DNA of 48,388 nucleotides, from NCBI GenBank assembly GCA_017960605.1, contig JAGCYV010000026.1, positions 1 through 48,388 of the forward strand. Reading direction: 5' to 3'. A model generated the notes under the pieces. That model searched no databases and had not been told where the DNA came from. It worked only from the letters and a program-made list of their open reading frames with translations. Of the stretch, positions 38,209 through 46,479 are shown one piece after another. Numbering within the stretch: position 1 is the first letter of the stretch; each line of letters starts with the position of its first letter. Position numbers and translations under genes: made by a program. Source of the stretch: Bacteroidales bacterium. Lineage in GTDB: Bacteria; Bacteroidota; Bacteroidia; Bacteroidales; P3.

Positions 38209-38796
38209 ATGGGAATTACGATACCTGCCCTTATCATAGGGGCCATTCTGGTAAACAATGTGGTGCTGGCGCAGTTCCTCGGCATCTGCCCGTTCTTAGG
38301 TGTGAGCAAGGATGTCAAGTCGTCGGTCGGCATGAGCGGTGCCGTACTTTTTGTCATGCTGCTGGCCACCATGGTGACCTGGCTCATTATGACCTATGTA
38401 TTGCGCCCGCTGCACCTGGAATACCTACAGACCATCGCCTACATCCTGGTCATCGCGGGTTTGGTGCAGATGGTTGAAATCGTATTGAAGAAAATTGCCC
38501 CGTCGCTCTATCAGGCACTGGGAGTGTTCCTGCCGCTGATAACCACCAACTGTGCCGTGTTAGGCGTAGCCATCTTGGTCATTCAGAAGAACATGAACTT
38601 CCTGGAGAGCGTCGTCTATTCGGCCTCCATTGCGGTGGGATTCGCTTTGGCGCTGGTGCTGTTCGCCGGCATTCGCGAACAGTTGGACCTCACCGGTGTG
38701 CCCAAAGGCATGAAAGGCGTACCCATCGCACTGGTCACTGCTGGCATCCTGGCTATGGCTTTCATGGGCTTCAACGGCTTGGTTCCCCTGCCCTAA
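38209..38796 (+). CDS. rnfA: Na+/ferredoxin:NAD oxidoreductase subunit RnfA
   Basis: 195 residues with six predicted membrane helices. V-N-N-V-V-L-A-Q-F-L-G-I-C-P-F-L-G-V-S (15-33) and T-T-N-C-A-V-L-G-V-A (112-121) carry the conserved Cys residues that bind an intramembrane Fe-S cluster in RnfA/RnfE. RnfA is normally the last gene of rnfBCDGEA; here it stands alone with its own promoter and terminator, preceded by a decarboxylase-like gene. Other Rnf subunits must lie elsewhere. Na+ or H+ pumping is established for the family. Confidence 0.93.
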   Translation: MGITIPALIIGAILVNNVVLAQFLGICPFLGVSKDVKSSVGMSGAVLFVMLLATMVTWLIMTYVLRPLHLEYLQTIAYILVIAGLVQMVEIVLKKIAPSLYQALGVFLPLITTNCAVLGVAILVIQKNMNFLESVVYSASIAVGFALALVLFAGIREQLDLTGVPKGMKGVPIALVTAGILAMAFMGFNGLVPLP

Positions 38797-38825
38797 AAAA
38801 CAAGATCATCCTATTTTTGAGATAC

Positions 38826-38854
38826 AAAAAACAGGTTTGAGGACCTGTTTTTTT
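38826..38854 (+). terminator. Intrinsic terminator after rnfA
   Basis: ACAGGT (38831-38836) and ACCTGT (38843-38848) with a TTGAGG loop; A-run before and T-run after (38848-38854), 30 bases after the stop codon. The 218-base gap 38797-39014 holds this, an AT-rich stretch and the next promoter. Confidence 0.85.
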
Positions 38855-38952
38855 GCTTTACAAACATCTCAATAACTCCTAATTACCAATATATTATACT
38901 CTTTTTAGGAATTATTTTGAATTTATTTTTTTAACATTCAGGAATATTGTTG

Positions 38953-38960
38953 TACTTTTG
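38953..38960 (+). promoter_or_regulatory. Promoter box for the acidic lipoprotein gene
   Basis: TACTTTTG; transcription would start near 38967, giving a leader of about 48 bases. No TTG at -33. Confidence 0.65.
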
Positions 38961-39014
38961 CATCGTTTTTTTGACGAAAATTATTAATAATTAACCTTTT
39001 AAAATCAAAACACA

Positions 39015-39206
39015 ATGAAGAAAGTTTTATTTGCTCTGGCCATTGCCGGTATGTTCGGCTTCGCCGCCTGCAAAAACAACAAAGCTGAAGAGCCCGTCGT
39101 CGAGGAGCCCGCTATGGAGGCCGTCGAGGAGGCTACCGACGAGACCGTTGAGAACGCTATCGAAGAGATCGTTGACAGCGTCGTCGCCGAAGTTGTTGCT
39201 GAATAA
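39015..39206 (+). CDS. Tiny acidic lipoprotein (63 aa)
   Basis: Signal sequence M-K-K-V-L-F-A-L-A-I-A-G-M-F-G-F-A-A-C with a lipobox (F-A-A-C19), then a low-complexity acidic tail rich in Glu, Val and Ala (E-E-P-V-V-E-E ... S-V-V-A-E-V-V-A-E). After lipidation a peptide of about 45 residues, very negative, would be anchored to a membrane. It has its own promoter box and a bidirectional terminator, so it is a real, independent unit. Function unknown; I recognise no family. Confidence 0.75.
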   Translation: MKKVLFALAIAGMFGFAACKNNKAEEPVVEEPAMEAVEEATDETVENAIEEIVDSVVAEVVAE

Positions 39207-39226
39207 TCACAACATCCTTCACACAA

Positions 39227-39263
39227 ACAAGAAAGCCATCCGTCTGGATGGCTTTCTTGTTTT
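39227..39263. terminator. Bidirectional terminator between lipoprotein gene and trpS
   Basis: ACAAGAAAGCCATCC (39227-39241), GTCT, GGATGGCTTTCTTGT (39246-39260) then TTT; a perfect 15-bp stem. It ends just before the 3' end of trpS on the other strand (39267). Confidence 0.88.
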
Positions 39264-39266
39264 ATG

Positions 39267-40265
39267 TCAGTCACGATAACCAATGACCCTTCGCACCTCA
39301 GCTATCGTAGGTTCAGCGCTGGCACGGGCTTTCTCCTTGCCGCGGTCGATCACACGTTGCAGAGCCACCTCGTCGGCACCAATCTCCAGGATGCGCTGAC
39401 GCAGAGGTTCAACAAAAGCCACCATATCTTCGGCCAACTGCTTCTTCATATCGCCATAGCGAATCTGGCAGCGGTTGTAGAGGTCGTCGAAATACTCCAC
39501 CGTGTCGGGTTTCGAGACCGCTTTCAGCAACGAGAAGAGGTTCTCAATCTCCTCCGGTTTCTTCTGGTTCATCTCCGTGGGGCCACTGTCGCTCTTAGCT
39601 TTCATAATTTTCTTACGGATGACCTCGGGTTCATCGGTGAGAAAGATGGTGCTGGCTTCACCCTCGCTCTTACCCATCTTGCCACTGCCGTTGAGGGCAG
39701 GAATCTTCACCAGTGAACCGGCCGTCCCCATGGCCTGCGGCAACGGAAATACCTCGCTGTGATACATGTTGTTGAAACGCTGAGCGAAGGTGCGAGTCAT
39801 CTCGAGATGCTGCTCCTGGTCCTTGCCCACGGGTACCTTGGTGGCTTTGTGGATGAGGATATCGGCCGCCATAAGTGTGGGGTAAGTCAGCAGCCCGGCA
39901 TTGACATTGTTGGGGTTCTGGCGCACCTTGTCCTTGAATGAGGTGACGCGCTCCAACTCACCAAGGTAGGCGTTCATGTTGAAAAACAAGTAGAGCTCGA
40001 TGGTCTGGGGCAGGTCGCTCTGAAAATAGATGGTGGCCTTCTCGGGGTCGAGTCCGGCAGCAAGATACTGCACTAGGATAGCACGGGCATCCTGATAGAT
40101 GCTGCCCGGCGTGGGATGGGTCGTAAGCGAGTGGTAGTCGGCGATGAAGAAAAAGCAGTCGTGCTCATCCTGCATCTTCACAAAGTTGCGCAAGGCTCCG
40201 AAATAATTACCCAAGTGGAGGTTGCCTGTCGGGCGTATGCCACTGCAAACTATATCTTTAGCCAT
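39267..40265 (-). CDS. trpS: Tryptophanyl-tRNA synthetase
   Basis: 332 residues, the normal class I length. HIGH motif as G-N-L-H-L-G-N-Y (15-22) after G-I-R-P-T, KMSKS as S-G-K-M-G-K-S-E-G-E (about 195-204), and A-Y-L-G-E-L-E-R-V-T-S-F. Charges tRNA(Trp). Start ATG at 40265, with a TAACTTTG promoter box 26 bases upstream (40291-40298). Divergent to the PrsW gene. Confidence 0.96.
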   Translation of the reverse strand: MAKDIVCSGIRPTGNLHLGNYFGALRNFVKMQDEHDCFFFIADYHSLTTHPTPGSIYQDARAILVQYLAAGLDPEKATIYFQSDLPQTIELYLFFNMNAYLGELERVTSFKDKVRQNPNNVNAGLLTYPTLMAADILIHKATKVPVGKDQEQHLEMTRTFAQRFNNMYHSEVFPLPQAMGTAGSLVKIPALNGSGKMGKSEGEASTIFLTDEPEVIRKKIMKAKSDSGPTEMNQKKPEEIENLFSLLKAVSKPDTVEYFDDLYNRCQIRYGDMKKQLAEDMVAFVEPLRQRILEIGADEVALQRVIDRGKEKARASAEPTIAEVRRVIGYRD

Positions 40266-40290
40266 AGAATATCATTTACTGTTATAGTTG

Positions 40291-40298
40291 CAAAGTTA
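40291..40298 (-). promoter_or_regulatory. Promoter box for trpS
   Basis: Minus-strand TAACTTTG, 26 bases before the ATG. Confidence 0.6.
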
Positions 40299-40314
40299 CA
40301 TTTTTTTTCCATTT

Positions 40315-40342
40315 TTTTCACTTTTCGATTTCCACTTTTCAC
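40315..40342. repeat. Heptamer array in the trpS-prsW divergent region
   Basis: TTTTCAC, TTTTCGA, TTTCCAC, TTTTCAC (40315-40342), ten bases before the next -7 box. Confidence 0.6.
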
Positions 40343-40351
40343 TTTTTTTCG

Positions 40352-40359
40352 TACTTTTG
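40352..40359 (+). promoter_or_regulatory. Promoter box for the PrsW gene
   Basis: TACTTTTG, 20 bases before the ATG at 40379. Confidence 0.65.
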
Positions 40360-40378
40360 CATCTCAAATAACAGCCAC

Positions 40379-41143
40379 ATGAATATCGCCTTTCTCTCTG
40401 CCATCCTGCCGGTTTTGATTCTGCTTTGGTTCATCTATCGCAAAGACAAGAACCAACCCGAGCCCATCGGCAAGTTGATACTCACATTCTTTGTAGGCTG
40501 CCTCAGTGTCGTTCCCGCAGGGTTGATGGAAGCTGTGCTGACACCTCTTGCACCGTCGGCAGAAACCAGCCCCGTGCTCAACGGGCTTTTCAACGGCTAT
40601 TGTGTCGCCGGGCTCTGCGAGGAACTCTGCAAGCTACTCCTGCTACTGTGGGTCATCTGGAAGAGCCGCCATTTCGACGAGTACTTCGACGGCATCGTCT
40701 ATGCTGCCTATCTCTCCTTAGGTTTCGCCTGCGTGGAAAACATCAGCTACGTCATGCAGGGCGGCGACCCCATGGGGACCGCTTTCATGCGGGGCTTGCT
40801 GGCTGTGCCGGCCCATTTCCTCTTTGCCGTCACCATGGGATACTATGTCTCGTTGGCCAAGTTCGACCCTGCTGGACGCCAAAAACACCTCTTCTTCGCC
40901 CTGCTCTACCCCGTGCTCCTGCATGGCACCTACGACGCCCTGCTGATGGTCAGCAGCAACCTTGGCGGCTCCGACAGCATGGTCTCCACCGGCATCACTG
41001 GCGTGCTCTTCATTGTCTTTATCATCTTCGACGTGCGGATGTGGAAATGGGGATTGAAGCGCATCAAACGCCTGCAACAACGCTCCCGCGAGCAGGACTT
41101 CGACCGCCAACACCCCTTCGACGGCTTCACCTGGAATTTCTGA
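40379..41143 (+). CDS. PrsW-family intramembrane metalloprotease
   Basis: 254 residues with 7-8 membrane segments. Conserved E-E-L-C-K (80-84), F-A-C-V-E-N (about 118-123), A-V-P-A-H-F-L-F-A and L-L-H-G-T-Y-D-A (about 182-189) form the EE/H/H metal site. The C-terminal 30 residues are basic and cytoplasmic. PrsW proteases cleave anti-sigma factors in Bacillus; the substrate here is unknown. It stands alone between a divergent promoter and the arginase-like gene. Confidence 0.88.
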   Translation: MNIAFLSAILPVLILLWFIYRKDKNQPEPIGKLILTFFVGCLSVVPAGLMEAVLTPLAPSAETSPVLNGLFNGYCVAGLCEELCKLLLLLWVIWKSRHFDEYFDGIVYAAYLSLGFACVENISYVMQGGDPMGTAFMRGLLAVPAHFLFAVTMGYYVSLAKFDPAGRQKHLFFALLYPVLLHGTYDALLMVSSNLGGSDSMVSTGITGVLFIVFIIFDVRMWKWGLKRIKRLQQRSREQDFDRQHPFDGFTWNF

Positions 41144-41202
41144 TTCCCTACACAATAATGCCGGCAGGTCCACGTTATTATGATGTATATCATTTATAAT
41201 AC

Positions 41203-42381
41203 ATGGAACTGAGCCATTACTTTGAGCCCATCGACACTTCTGTCGTGGGTTACCGCAGCGAGGAGTTCCGTCCGATGCTGGGCGACAGTATTGACGCCTA
41301 TACCTCCGAGGAAGCCTTCCCCGACTGGCAGCAGGCCCGTATCGTGCTGCTCGGCGTGCGGGAAGACCGTGCTTCGGTCAATGGACGGGGCTGTGCCGCC
41401 GCACCCGACCACATACGCCATTACCTATACCGTCTTGCCAAACCGCACACCGACCTCCATATCGCCGACCTGGGCAACATTGCCGCCGGTGCCGAGGTGA
41501 GGGACACCTACTTCGCCGTCATCGAGGCGTTGCAACAGGTGCTCGACAAAGACTGCACCGTGCTACTGCTCGGCGGCAGCGACGACCTGGTCTTCCCCAT
41601 TTACAAGGCCTACGAGGTGCTGGGACGTGTCATCAACATCTGCTCCGTCGATTCACGATTCAACCTCGAGGGTGGCGACAACATCAACAGTAACAACTAC
41701 CTGCAACACATCATTCTACAACAGCCCAACTACCTGTTCGACTATATCAACCTCGGCTACCAGACCTATTTCGTCGGGAACGAGATGGTGCAGCTGATGG
41801 ACGAACTGAAGTTCAGCACCCTGCGTTTGGGCGAGATGCAAGGCAACTTGGAACGAGCAGAACCGATGGTGCGCTACAGCGATGTGGTGGCCGTGGATGT
41901 CAGTGCCGTACGCCAGAGCGACGCCCCCGCCGCCGCCGACCCGTCGCCCCACGGACTCTACGGCGAGCAGCTGTGCCAGATAGCCCGCTATGCCGGCATG
42001 AGCGACAAAACCTCCTGCTTCGGCCTTTTCGAGGCGGTGCCCGGTCGCGACCGCGACGGACAGACAGCCCACATGATGGCCCATGCCGCATGGTTCTTCA
42101 TCGAAGGCTTCTGCTACCGCCAGAACGACTTCCCGTCGCGCGACAAACAATCTTACAAGCGCTTCGCCGTGCAGATGAGCGAAAACGGCATGGAGATAGC
42201 GTTCTACAAGAGCCTCAAGAGCGACCGCTGGTGGATGGAGGTACCTTGCAACGACAACGAGCGTCGCGAACGCTACCAGCGCCACACCCTCATTCCCTGT
42301 AGCTACCACGACTACCAACGGGCCATGGAGAACGAGATTCCCGAACTCTGGTGGCATTATTACAACCGCCTGAACGGATAA
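41203..42381 (+). CDS. Arginase/formimidoylglutamase-fold protein lacking metal ligands
   Basis: 392 residues. The fold is that of the ureohydrolases (V-L-L-G-V-R-E-D-R ... G-C-A-A-A-P-D-H-I-R; Y-L-F-D-Y-I-N-L-G-Y-Q-T-Y-F-V; C-Q-I-A-R-Y-A-G). The three metal motifs are broken: GGGDH is G-G-S-D-D-L (about 126-131), DAHxD is D-S-R-F-N-L, and SxDxD is A-V-D-V-S-A-V. The divergence matches Bacteroidetes homologues I recall (annotated formimidoylglutamase). It is therefore probably not a hydrolase of the usual type; its real role is unknown. Confidence 0.75.
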   Translation: MELSHYFEPIDTSVVGYRSEEFRPMLGDSIDAYTSEEAFPDWQQARIVLLGVREDRASVNGRGCAAAPDHIRHYLYRLAKPHTDLHIADLGNIAAGAEVRDTYFAVIEALQQVLDKDCTVLLLGGSDDLVFPIYKAYEVLGRVINICSVDSRFNLEGGDNINSNNYLQHIILQQPNYLFDYINLGYQTYFVGNEMVQLMDELKFSTLRLGEMQGNLERAEPMVRYSDVVAVDVSAVRQSDAPAAADPSPHGLYGEQLCQIARYAGMSDKTSCFGLFEAVPGRDRDGQTAHMMAHAAWFFIEGFCYRQNDFPSRDKQSYKRFAVQMSENGMEIAFYKSLKSDRWWMEVPCNDNERRERYQRHTLIPCSYHDYQRAMENEIPELWWHYYNRLNG

Positions 42382-42410
42382 TACACTTATAATCATTAGA
42401 ACAATATCAC

Positions 42411-42581
42411 ATGGATTTAACATTCAAAGAGAAGATAGACGCACTGATCAGCGAGGTAGCGGCGGTGCCCGACCTAACCACCAAGGTGGCGGTGCTCAAC
42501 TACATACAGCAGGAGTCGGGCTTCCTGCTCTGGCAACTTGAAGACGAACAACGTATCGATGAAGACTCGCGCGATTTTTAG
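42411..42581 (+). CDS. Small protein upstream of lptE (56 aa)
   Basis: M-D-L-T-F-K-E-K-I-D-A-L-I-S-E-V-A-A-V-P then D-L-T-T-K-V-A-V-L-N-Y-I-Q-Q-E-S-G-F-L-L-W-Q-L. A helical, acidic 56-residue ORF with an ATG 29 bases after the arginase-like gene and its last 23 bases overlapping the lptE start. Codon use is coding-like. I do not recognise a family; overlap with lptE suggests translational coupling. Confidence 0.6.
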   Translation: MDLTFKEKIDALISEVAAVPDLTTKVAVLNYIQQESGFLLWQLEDEQRIDEDSRDF

Positions 42582-43062
42582 TCTGGCACTCTGCCTGTTG
42601 CTTGCAGGTTGTTCGGGTGGTTATTCGTTCACCGGAGCCTCCATTCCTCCGGGGGCCAAGACCATCGGCATCAGCACGTTCCCCAACTATGCCTCCACGG
42701 TCAATCCCCAGCTCAGCCAAACCCTGACCGATCAACTGACGCAGATGTTCTCCAGCCAGACTCCGCTAGCCGTCACCACCGATGAAGGCGACCTGCAAAT
42801 CAGCGGCCAGATTACCGGCTACGACACCCGTGCCTCGGCCCTGTCGAGTAGCGACGAGGTGTCGATGAACCGCCTGACCATCACCATTCGCGTGAAGTTC
42901 GTCAACACCCTGAATCCCGAGTCCGACTTTGAGCAGCAGTTCTCGCGCTACCGCGACTATGCCGCCTCTCAGGACTTCTCCTCTGTCGAAAGCGGATTGG
43001 TCAGCGAGATTGTCACCGAGCTATGCGAAGACATCTTCAACAAGTCGGTGGTCAACTGGTAA
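42559..43062 (+). CDS. lptE: LPS assembly lipoprotein LptE
   Basis: 167 residues from the ATG at 42559 (M-K-T-R-A-I-F-S); an upstream TTG at 42538 would put ten non-signal residues before the signal. Lipobox L-L-A-G-C (C19), then the Bacteroidetes LptE opening Y-S-F-T-G-A-S-I-P-P-G-A-K-T-I (24-38) and N-P-Q-L-S-Q-T-L-T-D-Q-L. It plugs LptD and helps LPS insertion into the outer membrane. lptB lies far away at 16246. Its last 40 bases overlap the next gene. Confidence 0.88.
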   Translation: MKTRAIFSLALCLLLAGCSGGYSFTGASIPPGAKTIGISTFPNYASTVNPQLSQTLTDQLTQMFSSQTPLAVTTDEGDLQISGQITGYDTRASALSSSDEVSMNRLTITIRVKFVNTLNPESDFEQQFSRYRDYAASQDFSSVESGLVSEIVTELCEDIFNKSVVNW

Positions 43063-44774
43063 AGGCTGTATCCGGTGGTCAGTGGTCAGTGATTAGTGGC
43101 CAATGGCTACTTACTATTCTAGCTTCCATTGTTTATCTCCTTACCATGGACCGTTCGGTGTCGTGGTGGGACTGTGGCGAGTTCATCTCCACTGGCTGGT
43201 TGCTGCAAGTGGGGCATCCCTCGGGAGCACCTGTCTATCAGCTGCTGAGCCATCTCTTCATGCTTCTCTCCTTCGGCCATCCGATGTGGGTGGCGCCGCT
43301 GAGCAACGCCTTCTCGGCCCTGTGCGGCGGTGTTACGGTGGGGCTGCTCTACGCCACCCTCCGCGAGCTGAAGGCCCGCCCCTTGGGAGCCGTCGTCGGA
43401 GCCCTCTGCTACCTCTTCTGCGACACGGTCTGGTTTTCGGCGACGGAGAGCGAAGTCTATGCACCGGCCATGCTCTTCTGTGCGCTGGAGGTGTGGATTG
43501 CCCTGCGTTTCCGTCGCACCGGCAACGCCCGGCTGCTGCCGCTGCTGGGGCTGCTGGCGGGTCTCGGTGCGGGAGTGCACCTGATGACCCTGCTGGTGCT
43601 GCCGGCGGCAGCTTTGATCGTACTGAAACCCAGGAAGACCGCCTCTGCAGGCCGCAAGCGGCCCCTGGCCGTCCCTCTTCTGCTCGCCGTCTTCTTTTTC
43701 CTTCTGGGTCTCACCCCCTACGCCATCATCCCCATCCGTGCCGCGGTGCATCCGCCCATCAACGAAGGCGACCCCTCGACCCCGGCGCGTTTCGTGCAGT
43801 ACATGACCCGCGAGCAGTATCCGAAGGCGCCGCTCTACCCCCGCATGTGGCGCGAGCGCGATGCCGCCAACTGGAAGGACTGGAACGCCGGACGCACTGA
43901 CATCCTCGGCAATGTGGCCTACTACGGCACCTACCAGCTGGGCTACATGTACGGCCGTTACCTGATGTATAACTTCATCGGCCGCGAGAACCTCAAGAGC
44001 GGCCGTATTGTGGTCTTCGTGCTGCCTTTCCTGCTGGGACTATGGGGCTTGCTGCGGCACCGACGGCGGTCGCGCACCGACTTCCGGGCCATCATGCTAC
44101 TCTTCCTCTTCGGCGGCGTGTTGCTCAACCTCTACCTGAACCATCCCTGCTACGAACCCCGTGAGCGCGACTATGCCTATGTGCTTTCGTTCTATGCCTT
44201 TGCCCTGTGGATCGGCCTCGGGGCCGACGAGGTCGGCGGGCTGTGGAACGCCAAAACATCCAACACCAAACCCCTGGTGCTCAACATCCTGTTGTTGCTG
44301 TCACCCGTGACCATGGCCGTCGGCAACTGGAGCGACCATGACCGCAGCCACTGCCATGCGGTGCACGACATTGCGGCCAACCACCTCGAGAGCTGTTCCG
44401 AAGATGCCATCCTGATCACCCTCGGAGACAACGACACCTTCCCTTTGTGGTACATGCAGCAGGTCGAACGCCGTCGTATCGATGTCAGCATCTATAACCT
44501 CGGCCTCACGGGCTGGCGTAACATTCAAAAGCTACTAGAAGAGAACAACTTCCGACGGCCGGTCTATTTCTCGCAGTACTTCGTCGATCGCTATGCCGCC
44601 CTCTTTCCGGACCGTCTGCGCTGCGAAGGTTTCTGCTGGCGGCTGCTGGCGGCCGAAGGCAAGGACCTCACGCCGGTTGTCCACGACGGCATCGAGTGGC
44701 ACATCACGCCCGAGGAATACCTCGACCCTGTGAGCCGCAGTTTCCTCGCCATCTGGGAGAAGAACAGTCGCTGA
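43023..44774 (+). CDS. DUF2723 (TMEM260-like) membrane glycosyltransferase
   Basis: 583 residues with about ten membrane segments. S-W-W-D-C-G-E-F-I-S-T (about 46-56) and L-Q-V-G-H-P-S-G-A-P-V (60-71) match DUF2723; human TMEM260, the homologue, is a protein O-mannosyltransferase. Family members in Bacteroidetes are often near 1000 residues, so this is a short one. It may O-mannosylate exported proteins. Start uncertain: the ATG at 43023 overlaps lptE and includes a heptamer array; an in-frame GTG at 43089 removes part of it and leaves V-I-S-G-Q-W followed by the first membrane segment. Confidence 0.8.
   Translation: MRRHLQQVGGQLVKAVSGGQWSVISGQWLLTILASIVYLLTMDRSVSWWDCGEFISTGWLLQVGHPSGAPVYQLLSHLFMLLSFGHPMWVAPLSNAFSALCGGVTVGLLYATLRELKARPLGAVVGALCYLFCDTVWFSATESEVYAPAMLFCALEVWIALRFRRTGNARLLPLLGLLAGLGAGVHLMTLLVLPAAALIVLKPRKTASAGRKRPLAVPLLLAVFFFLLGLTPYAIIPIRAAVHPPINEGDPSTPARFVQYMTREQYPKAPLYPRMWRERDAANWKDWNAGRTDILGNVAYYGTYQLGYMYGRYLMYNFIGRENLKSGRIVVFVLPFLLGLWGLLRHRRRSRTDFRAIMLLFLFGGVLLNLYLNHPCYEPRERDYAYVLSFYAFALWIGLGADEVGGLWNAKTSNTKPLVLNILLLLSPVTMAVGNWSDHDRSHCHAVHDIAANHLESCSEDAILITLGDNDTFPLWYMQQVERRRIDVSIYNLGLTGWRNIQKLLEENNFRRPVYFSQYFVDRYAALFPDRLRCEGFCWRLLAAEGKDLTPVVHDGIEWHITPEEYLDPVSRSFLAIWEKNSR
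43075..43109 (+). repeat. Heptamer array at the start of the DUF2723 gene
   Basis: Units GTGGTCA, GTGGTCA, GTGATTA, GTGGCCA, ATGGCTA. They encode S-G-G-Q-W-S-V-I-S-G-Q-W if the ATG at 43023 is used. Confidence 0.6.
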
Positions 44775-44783
44775 CCCGCCCTC

Positions 44784-44881
44784 ACCTCCGTCTTACCTCC
44801 GTCTTACCTCCGTCTCACCTCCGTCGGCCGACGGAGGTGAGACGGAGCAACTACGGACCAACTACGGAGCAACCCCGGACA
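44784..44881. repeat. 11-base-period array with a 40-bp perfect palindrome
   Basis: Four ACCTCCGTC(TT/TC/GG) units lead into arms 44808-44827 and 44828-44847, exact reverse complements with no spacer. A second 11-mer family (GCAACTACGGA, CCAACTACGGA, GCAACCCCGGA; 44849-44880 region) follows. It is the inverted sibling of the array at 29696-29773. It lies 9 bases after the DUF2723 stop codon. Confidence 0.82.
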
Positions 44882-44948
44882 AAGCACTGATTATCCGCCT
44901 TATATGAACAAGGGTCAAATCCGCCCTTCCGGAATGAGTTTTTTTGTG

Positions 44949-44956
44949 TATATTTG
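44949..44956 (+). promoter_or_regulatory. Promoter box for cysS
   Basis: TATATTTG; transcription would start near 44963, 15 bases before the ATG at 44978, so an ATG at 44954 (inside the box) is rejected. Confidence 0.65.
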
Positions 44957-44977
44957 CAGTGCAATAAAACAAGCATT

Positions 44978-46468
44978 ATGGAACAACAACTGTTGATATA
45001 CAATACTTTAAGTCGGCAGAAGGAACTCTTCAGGCCGATTACCGAAGGCCGAGTGGGCATGTATGTGTGCGGGCCGACGGTCTATGGCGACGGCCATCTG
45101 GGACATGCGCGTCCGGCCATCACGTTCGACGTGGTCTATCGCTACCTGCGTCATCTGGGCTACAAGGTGCGCTATGTGCGCAACATCACCGACGTGGGGC
45201 ACTTGGAGCACGACGCCGACGAGGGCGAGGACAAGATTGCCAAGAAGGCCCGTCTCGAGCAGCTGGAGCCGATGGAGGTGGCGCAATACTACACCAACCG
45301 CTACCATGCGGCCATGGAGAAGCTGAACGTGCTGCCGCCCAGCATCGAGCCGCACGCCAGCGGCCACATCATAGAGCAGATCGCCCTGGTGCAGCAGATC
45401 CTGGACGCTGGCTACGCCTACGTCGCGAACGGGAGCGTCTATTTCGACGTGCGCAAATATCAGGAAGACACGCACAAATACGGTCGGCTGAGCGGCCGTG
45501 TCATCGAGGAGATGCTGGCCACCACGCGTGAGCTCGACGGGCAGGACGAGAAGCGCTTCAGCGGCGACTTCGCCCTGTGGAAGAAAGCCTCGCCGGAACA
45601 CATCATGCGGTGGCCCTCGCCGTGGAGCGACGGTTTCCCCGGCTGGCATGCCGAGTGCACCGCCATGGGCGCCAAGTACCTGGGGTCGCCCTTCGACATC
45701 CACGGCGGCGGCATGGACCTGGTGTTTCCGCACCACGAGAGCGAGATAGCGCAGTGCGTGGCCTCGAGCGGCCATGAGCCCTGCCGCTACTGGATGCACA
45801 ACAACATGATCACCATCAACGGCCAGAAGATGGGCAAGAGCCTGGGCAACTTCATCACGCTGGACGAGTTCTTCGCCGGCAGCCACAAAGACAAGGAGGG
45901 CAAGGAGATGCTGGAGCAGCCCTATTCGCCGATGACCATCCGCTTCTTCATCCTGCAGGCCCACTACCGCTCGACGGTGGATTTCAGCAACGAGGCCCTG
46001 CAGGCCTCCGAGAAAGGCTTCGCCAAGCTGATGGAAGCCTATAAGACGCTCGGCCGCCTGACCGGCGCTTCCAGAACTTCCATAGATGCTGCAATCTCTG
46101 GCTTACGCCAGCGCTGCTACGATGCCATGAACGACGACTTCAACACGCCTATCGTCATCAGCCACCTCTTCGACGCCGCACGTATCATCAACCAAGCCAA
46201 CGACGGCAAGATGAAGCTCACGCAGGCCGACATCGACGAGCTGCGCTGTGTGTTTCACACCTTCCTCTTCGAGGTCATGGGCATGCGCGACGAAGCCGCC
46301 AGCGACAACACCGCCCTCATCGACGGCTTGATGCACATCATCCTCGACATCCGCGCCACCGCCAAAGCCAACAAGGATTGGGGCACCAGCGACAAGATAC
46401 GCGACGCGCTGAAGGAAGCCGGCGTCACCGTCAAAGACGGCAAAGACGGCGCCACATGGAGTATATAA
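44978..46468 (+). CDS. cysS: Cysteinyl-tRNA synthetase
   Basis: 496 residues. HIGH as [10 protein letters not shown] after C-G-P-T-V-Y (zinc Cys), KMSKS as K-M-G-K-S-L-G-N (about 288-295), and the zinc residues in W-H-A-E-C and H-H-E-S-E. Charges tRNA(Cys). The start is set by the promoter box at 44949. The lipoprotein gene follows by 11 bases. Confidence 0.96.
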   Translation: MEQQLLIYNTLSRQKELFRPITEGRVGMYVCGPTVYGDGHLGHARPAITFDVVYRYLRHLGYKVRYVRNITDVGHLEHDADEGEDKIAKKARLEQLEPMEVAQYYTNRYHAAMEKLNVLPPSIEPHASGHIIEQIALVQQILDAGYAYVANGSVYFDVRKYQEDTHKYGRLSGRVIEEMLATTRELDGQDEKRFSGDFALWKKASPEHIMRWPSPWSDGFPGWHAECTAMGAKYLGSPFDIHGGGMDLVFPHHESEIAQCVASSGHEPCRYWMHNNMITINGQKMGKSLGNFITLDEFFAGSHKDKEGKEMLEQPYSPMTIRFFILQAHYRSTVDFSNEALQASEKGFAKLMEAYKTLGRLTGASRTSIDAAISGLRQRCYDAMNDDFNTPIVISHLFDAARIINQANDGKMKLTQADIDELRCVFHTFLFEVMGMRDEAASDNTALIDGLMHIILDIRATAKANKDWGTSDKIRDALKEAGVTVKDGKDGATWSI

Positions 46469-46479
46469 TGTTTACTGCG

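Noticed and set aside
46378-46479. Upstream extension of the lipoprotein gene
   Set aside because: It lies inside cysS in another frame and is Arg/Gln-rich, unlike a signal peptide.
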